This document shows positions 5,008-8,961 of a DNA stretch of 8,961 nt, one piece after another. The translations under genes were made by a program, and so were the position numbers. How positions within the stretch are numbered: the first letter of the stretch is position 1; each line of letters begins with the position of its first letter. Source of the stretch: Actinomycetota bacterium (GTDB lineage: Bacteria > Actinomycetota > Thermoleophilia > UBA2241); NCBI GenBank assembly GCA_003157715.1, contig PMKK01000045.1, positions 4,507 to 13,467 of the forward strand, written 5' to 3'. Below the pieces are notes generated by a model. The model did not search any database, was not told where the DNA came from, and saw only the letters and a list, made by a program, of their open reading frames with translations.

Positions 5008-7670
5008 GGCGCCGCCCGTTTCCGCCGCGCGGGCCCCTCGACCCACGCGCCGCGCAGGCGGCGCGCCGCGGCGAGCTCCTGGCGACGCCCGGAGACGGCG
5101 CCGTTCAGCTTGAGGCGCAGCAGTTCGCGCAGCACCGCGCCGAGGTCGGCCGACTGGCGGTAGCCCATCTCCAGAAGGTCGCGCCCCGTGACCGCCAGGC
5201 GCACCCGGCGCGTGTGACCGATGAAGCGCATGAGGCGCTCGCGCACCTCTGCCGTGGAGCTCACAGCCATGGCCACGAGCAGCGCCTCGAGGGGTTCGCC
5301 GTGCGCGATCTCGTAGAGGTCGGCCTCGCTCAGGTCGCGCCGGAGGCGGCGCTCGAGCCGTATGCCGAGCAGCCACGAGCGCACCAGCACGCGCCCGTCG
5401 CGGCGGCGGAACTTCATGCGCGCGACCCAGTCGGCAAGCTCCTCTGGCTCGAGTTCGCGCAGCGTGACCACGAGACGGATCCGCCAGGCGGGGACTTCGC
5501 GCGTCAGCTTGCAACCGCGCCGCAGGGCGTCGACGGCCGTGATCAGCTCCTCGCTGCTCTCGTCGAGCGCGAGGCGCGGATGCAGCGTGTGCTGCAGGCC
5601 GAGCTCCTTGAGACGGCGCAGCGTGAACGAGATCCGCGGCTCGTCGAGCAGGAGCACGAGCTCGTCGCGCAGCCGTGCCGAGGAGAGGTCGCCGATCAGG
5701 TCCATCTCGCTGCAGGCGCGCGCCAGAGCCAGGGTGTGGCGGTCCATGCGAAAGCCGTAGCGGTCCTCGTAGCGCACTGCCCTGAAGATGCGAGTGGGGT
5801 CTTCGATGAAGCTCAGGTTGTGGAGCACCCTGATGCGCTTGTGGCGCAGGTCGTCGAGGCCGCCGAAGAAATCAAGCAGAGCGCCGAAGTCGCGCGGGTT
5901 CAGCGAGACCGCCATGGCGTTGATCGAGAAATCGCGCCGCGCAAGGTCGCCGCGGATAGTGGCGTGCTCGACCTTGGGCAGGGCCGCTGGATAGTCGTAG
6001 AACTCGGTGCGCGTCGAGGCGACGTCGACCCGCAGCGTCGCGCCGGCCTCGCCGCCGGCGCGCTCGACGACGATCACCGCCGTCTGGAACTTCTGGTGGG
6101 CGCGCACGCGGCCGCCCAGCCGGACCGCGAGCTCGCGCGCGAACTCGATGCCGTCGCCCTCGACGGCGATGTCGATGTCGGAGACCGGCTCGGCCAGCAG
6201 GAGGTCGCGCACGGCGCCGCCGACCAGGTAGGCGCCGCGATAGGCGGCCGCGACGGCCTGCACCTCGGCCAGCAGGCCGTCGAGGCCGAGACGACCGAGC
6301 TCCCCGGCAAGCGAGGTCTCGGGCGGCGCGCCGCCGCTTTCGCCGCCGGCCTGCAGGGCGGCCACGACGTCGCCGCGCGTCACCACGCCGATCACATCGG
6401 CCACGGCTACCGGCCCCGCGCCGCGTGAGCGCACCACCGGCACGCGGCCGAGCGGATCGCGCGCCAGGACGTTGGTCAGCTCGTCGAGCGCCGTCGCGGC
6501 GCTGACGACGCCGGTCGAGGTGGTCATCACCGCCTTGACGGGGGCGTGGCTCAGCTTGTGGCGCACCGCGCGGTCGAGGTCGCGGCGCGCGACCGAGCCG
6601 ATCAGGTGGGCGCCGTCTGAGACCGACAGGCCGCCGTAGCCATAGCGCTCGCAGATCAGGCGGGCGGCGTCGACGGTCGTGTCGACCGTCACCCAGCGCA
6701 CCGGCTGCGACATGAGGTCGGCAGCGGTGGGCCCCGTCGAGCGCGAGCGCCGCAGCGCGGCGATCACGCGCCGGCGGGCCGTCGCCAGGGGCAGATCCTT
6801 GACGATGGCCGAGGCGGCGGCGGCATGACCGCCGCCGCCCACCGCCTTCAGCACCTCGGCGACGTCGAGCGCCGCCACCCGGCTGCGCGCCGTGACGAAG
6901 ACGCGCTCCTGCATCTCGACGAGCAGCACGAGGGCGTCGCAGTTGGCCACGTCGAGCGCCTTGTGGACGACCAGGCTCACGCCTTCGACGTACTGATCGC
7001 CATGCAGCGCCGCCACCAGCACGTCGAGACCCCCAGCCTCGACCGGGCCGGCATCCTCCAGAGTGCGCAGCAGCAGGTCGCGTTGCGGCGCGCTCAGCGG
7101 ATTGTGCAGGAAGCGTTCGATGACGTGCTGATGGGCGCCCCTGCGCATGCAGAAGGCCAGCGCCTCGACGTCGCGCAGCGTGGTCGTGGGAAACGTCAGC
7201 GAGCCGGTGTCCTCGTGGATGCCCAGGGCGAACACGGTGGCTTCGAGCGGGCTTACCTCGAGTCCGCGCTCGGCGATGATGTGCAGCATGAGCGTCACCA
7301 GCGAGCCGTCGTCGGAGGTGACCAGGTTCTCGGAGTCGATAAAGGCCGGCAGGCCGGCGGCGGGACGGTGGTGGTCGAACACGACGATCTCGACATCGGC
7401 GCGTTCGGTGAGCGGGCCGAGCTCCGCCAGACGGTTGGGATGGATGGTCTCGATCAGGATGAGGCGCGTGACGGCGGCGAGGTCGATGGTACCGGCATCG
7501 ACCACCGGGATCTCGTCGGCGAAGAGCGTGCGGAACTCGCGCACGTTGCGGTTGACGGCGCCGCTCAACACCATGGCGGCCTCGGGATAGAGCTTGTGCG
7601 CCGCCACCATGCCCGCGAAGGCGTCGAAGTCGGTGTTGGAGTGGGCGGCGATGAGTTCGGTCGCGCTCAT
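5004..7670 (-). CDS. DHH phosphoesterase - CBS pair - tRNA nucleotidyltransferase fusion (A-/CCA-adding type)
   Basis: This 888-residue protein has three modules. (1) A DHH/DHHA1 phosphoesterase (about 1-305): His10, Asp14 and Asp16 in HSNTDFDAF, DHH at 99-101 in VVFDHHRP, Asp154 in GIHEDTGSLTF, and GGGGHAAAASA at 278-288; NrnA-like enzymes of this type hydrolyse pAp and short oligoribonucleotides. (2) Two CBS domains (about 315-370 and 377-440), which usually bind adenine nucleotides. (3) A class II nucleotidyltransferase (about 478-888): YLVGGAVRD at 481-489, metal aspartates Asp498 and Asp500 in SDIDIAVEGD, RRDFSINAMA at 578-587, and FIEDPTRIFRAVRYEDRYGF at 621-640, followed by a helical neck/body/tail. 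The same architecture is known from Aquifex, Geobacter and Thermotoga relatives, at least some of which add only the terminal A to tRNA; specificity cannot be read here. The position usually occupied by the motif II Asp appears to be Glu74 (LILIETIHPNRL). The start ATG at 7670 lies 24 nt after recG with a weak ribosome binding site; the end overlaps pgeF by 4 nt. Confidence 0.92.
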   Translation of the reverse strand: MSATELIAAHSNTDFDAFAGMVAAHKLYPEAAMVLSGAVNRNVREFRTLFADEIPVVDAGTIDLAAVTRLILIETIHPNRLAELGPLTERADVEIVVFDHHRPAAGLPAFIDSENLVTSDDGSLVTLMLHIIAERGLEVSPLEATVFALGIHEDTGSLTFPTTTLRDVEALAFCMRRGAHQHVIERFLHNPLSAPQRDLLLRTLEDAGPVEAGGLDVLVAALHGDQYVEGVSLVVHKALDVANCDALVLLVEMQERVFVTARSRVAALDVAEVLKAVGGGGHAAAASAIVKDLPLATARRRVIAALRRSRSTGPTAADLMSQPVRWVTVDTTVDAARLICERYGYGGLSVSDGAHLIGSVARRDLDRAVRHKLSHAPVKAVMTTSTGVVSAATALDELTNVLARDPLGRVPVVRSRGAGPVAVADVIGVVTRGDVVAALQAGGESGGAPPETSLAGELGRLGLDGLLAEVQAVAAAYRGAYLVGGAVRDLLLAEPVSDIDIAVEGDGIEFARELAVRLGGRVRAHQKFQTAVIVVERAGGEAGATLRVDVASTRTEFYDYPAALPKVEHATIRGDLARRDFSINAMAVSLNPRDFGALLDFFGGLDDLRHKRIRVLHNLSFIEDPTRIFRAVRYEDRYGFRMDRHTLALARACSEMDLIGDLSSARLRDELVLLLDEPRISFTLRRLKELGLQHTLHPRLALDESSEELITAVDALRRGCKLTREVPAWRIRLVVTLRELEPEELADWVARMKFRRRDGRVLVRSWLLGIRLERRLRRDLSEADLYEIAHGEPLEALLVAMAVSSTAEVRERLMRFIGHTRRVRLAVTGRDLLEMGYRQSADLGAVLRELLRLKLNGAVSGRRQELAAARRLRGAWVEGPARRKRAAP
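5046..5065 (-). repeat. 8-bp stem-loop near the 3' end of the DHH-CBS-nucleotidyltransferase gene
   Basis: CGCGCCGC (5046-5053) and GCGGCGCG (5058-5065) are perfect inverted copies around a 4-nt loop. In the mRNA the hairpin would sit about 38 nt before the pgeF start, inside the codons for the Arg-rich C-terminus. No T-run follows, so it is not a terminator. It could modestly influence coupling or be chance at this GC content. Confidence 0.4.
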
Positions 7671-7694
7671 GTCAGGCCCACCATACCCCGACCC

Positions 7695-8961
7695 TCACGC
7701 CTTCAGCAGCCAGGCCAGCTCGTCGCCGAAGGCGTTGCGCACCGCGTCGGCGAGCGGCGCGTGGACGGCCGACTCGAGGCCCGGATCGGCGGCCAGGATC
7801 TCCTTGGCCAGTCTGCGTGCCCGCACCACCGCCTCGCGGTCGCGGGTGAGCTTGGCGAGCTTGAGATCGGGCAGCCCCGACTGCCGCGCGCCGAAGAGCT
7901 GCCCTTCGCCGCGGATCTCGAGGTCGCGGTCGGCCAGCACGAAGCCGTCCGAGGTCGACCGCAGCGCCTGCAGCCGGGCACTGGAGCGTTCGCCGGCCTG
8001 GCGTTCCCCGCCGCGGCTCGTGAACAGCAGGCAGAAAGACTTCTCGGTGCCGCGGCCGACCCTGCCGCGCAACTGGTGGAGCTGGGCCAGGCCGAAGCGC
8101 TCGGCGCCCTCGATCACCATCACCGTGGCGTTCGGCACGTCGATGCCCACCTCGATCACGCTGGTGGCGACCAGCACGTCGATCTCACCGGCTTTGAAGG
8201 CCGCCATCGCCGCGTCGCGTTCGACGGCCTTCATCTGCCCGTGGAGCACGCCGACCCGATAGGCGCTGAGCTCGGCGCCCGCCAGGCGCTCGGCCTCGTC
8301 CACCGCGGCGGCCGACTGTAGCGCCTCGGACTCCTCGATCAGAGGACACACGACATACGCCTGCCGGCCGCGATCGAGCTGCTTGCGCACGAAGGCGTAG
8401 CCGGCCGCCCTGCGGCCCTCGGACACGAGACGCGTGGCCACCGGCGTGCGGCCGGCCGGCGCGCCAGCGATGATCGTCACGTCGAGGTCGCCGTAGAAGG
8501 TCAGGGCCAGCGTGCGCGGGATCGGCGTCGCGGTCATGAAGAGGGTGTGCGGCGGGCGGCCGCCGTCGGCGGCCGCCCGCCGCGCCATCTCGTCGCGCTG
8601 CACGACGCCGAAGCGGTGCTGCTCGTCGACCACGACGACGGCCAGGTCGGCAAAGACGACGTCGCCCTGGATCAGGGCGTGCGTGCCGACCACGATGTGA
8701 GCCTCTCCGGAGGCGATGCGAGCGAGCGCCGCACGGCGTTCGGCGGCGGTCAGGCGACTCGTCAGCAGCTCGCAGGCCACGAGCGGCCCGAGCAGTGCCG
8801 TCATCGTCTCGAGATGCTGTTCGGCAAGCGTCTCGGTGGGCGCCATGAAGGCTCCCTGATGACCCTTTTCGACGGCGCGCAGCAGGGTGTGCAGGGCGAC
8901 CACTGTCTTGCCCGCCCCGACGTCGCCCTGGAGCAGCCGGCGCATGGGCGTGTCGCGCTCG
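7695..8961 (-). CDS. recG: ATP-dependent DNA helicase RecG, C-terminal part
   Basis: RecG is a superfamily 2 helicase that reverses stalled forks and branch-migrates Holliday junctions. About 422 C-terminal codons are present; the N-terminal wedge domain lies beyond the window edge, and the frame stays open to 8961. All helicase motifs are visible: Walker A GDVGAGKT (fragment residues about 12-19), APTETLAEQH (Ia), VGTHALIQG, DEQHRFGVVQ (motif II, DExH type), MTATPIPRTLALT (III), VLHGQMKAVERD (IV), ATSVIEVGIDVPNAT (V) and QLHQLRGRVGRG (VI). The RecG-specific TRG region follows: LADRDLEIRGEGQLFGARQSGLPDLKLAKL. The DEQHRFGV and TRG signatures separate it from PriA and Mfd. It ends in AWLLKA with a TGA at 7697-7695, 24 nt before the next gene, so they may be cotranscribed. 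The Met at 8945 is internal, not a start. Confidence 0.97.
   Translation of the reverse strand, partial: ERDTPMRRLLQGDVGAGKTVVALHTLLRAVEKGHQGAFMAPTETLAEQHLETMTALLGPLVACELLTSRLTAAERRAALARIASGEAHIVVGTHALIQGDVVFADLAVVVVDEQHRFGVVQRDEMARRAAADGGRPPHTLFMTATPIPRTLALTFYGDLDVTIIAGAPAGRTPVATRLVSEGRRAAGYAFVRKQLDRGRQAYVVCPLIEESEALQSAAAVDEAERLAGAELSAYRVGVLHGQMKAVERDAAMAAFKAGEIDVLVATSVIEVGIDVPNATVMVIEGAERFGLAQLHQLRGRVGRGTEKSFCLLFTSRGGERQAGERSSARLQALRSTSDGFVLADRDLEIRGEGQLFGARQSGLPDLKLAKLTRDREAVVRARRLAKEILAADPGLESAVHAPLADAVRNAFGDELAWLLKA
8549..8583. repeat. 16-bp perfect inverted repeat (3-nt loop) inside recG
   Basis: The two arms, 8549-8564 and 8568-8583, are perfect reverse complements separated by gtc, and each contains the 8-mer GCGGCCGC. 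It lies in recG codons for the linker between motifs II and III (RRAAADGGRPPH), where family members vary in length. As RNA it would form a very stable hairpin. No U-run follows it, so a terminator is unlikely; it may be a recent small insertion or inverted duplication. Confidence 0.75.

Noticed and set aside
5008..5514. Upstream extension of the pgeF reading frame (open to 5514)
   Set aside because: The extra N-terminal sequence is Arg/Ala-rich and overlaps the well-supported fusion gene out of frame; the ATGA overlap at 5007 gives the normal family length.
5214..6428. A 404-codon open frame on the plus strand
   Set aside because: It is antisense to the nucleotidyltransferase module, has no recognisable domain, and is explained by few stop codons at this GC content.
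6825..8321. A 498-codon open frame on the plus strand rich in Gly, His, Asp and Arg
   Set aside because: It lies antisense to recG and the DHH-CBS-nucleotidyltransferase gene. Its composition is that of a GC-rich antisense shadow and no family motif is recognisable, whereas the minus-strand proteins show dense, ordered motifs.
1..8961. Mobile element, CRISPR, toxin-antitoxin or defence system
   Set aside because: No transposase, integrase, spaced repeats, tRNA or attachment site is visible; every gene is a housekeeping or division gene with uniform strand and composition.

Overview
The window is a very GC-rich, gene-dense bacterial chromosome segment. All eleven recognisable genes lie on the minus strand, so transcription runs from high to low coordinates. 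Gaps between genes are short (72 nt at most), several junctions overlap or abut, and there are no RNA genes, mobile elements or CRISPR arrays. The gene set and order (pgeF-yggS-sepF-[proC]-yggT-divIVA-...-lspA-rluD), the SepF C-terminus ending in GFFNQF, and the GC content suggest a Gram-positive lineage. A non-classical Actinomycetota class (for example Thermoleophilia- or Coriobacteriia-like) is my best guess; this is inference, because no marker gene settles it.

Layout in transcription order. (1) 8961-7695: the 3' part of recG, the branch-migrating DNA helicase, cut by the window edge. (2) 7670-5004: an 888-residue three-module protein with a DHH/DHHA1 phosphoesterase, two CBS domains and a class II tRNA nucleotidyltransferase. 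(3) 5007-4192: pgeF (yfiH/ylmD, 'laccase-domain' family). (4) 4191-3502: yggS (PLP homeostasis). (5) 3483-2950: sepF (FtsZ membrane anchor). (6) 2950-2162: proC-like pyrroline-5-carboxylate reductase. (7) 2160-1882: yggT membrane protein. (8) 1856-987: divIVA. (9) about 1027-683: DUF167 (yggU). (10) 610-152: lspA, lipoprotein signal peptidase. (11) 144-1: the N-terminal S4 domain of an RluD-type pseudouridine synthase, cut by the window edge.

The central block reads as a cell-division and envelope operon: SepF, YggT and DivIVA act at the septum or pole, PgeF edits peptidoglycan precursors, and LspA matures lipoproteins. Housekeeping enzymes (PLP carrier, proline synthesis, tRNA end repair and small-RNA turnover) are embedded in it. 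Translational coupling is likely at several joints: ATGA between genes 2 and 3, TAA|GTG between 3 and 4, TGATG between 5 and 6, and TGA-G-GTG between 6 and 7. Compared with the well-known ftsZ-ylmDEFGH-divIVA-ileS-lspA-rluD order, ftsZ, ylmH and ileS are not in their usual places, while proC and yggU have joined. I see no clearly new biological system. The most interesting items are the DHH-CBS-nucleotidyltransferase fusion with an altered DHH motif II, the hybrid cluster order, a 16-bp perfect inverted repeat inside recG, and atypical residues in LspA and ProC.
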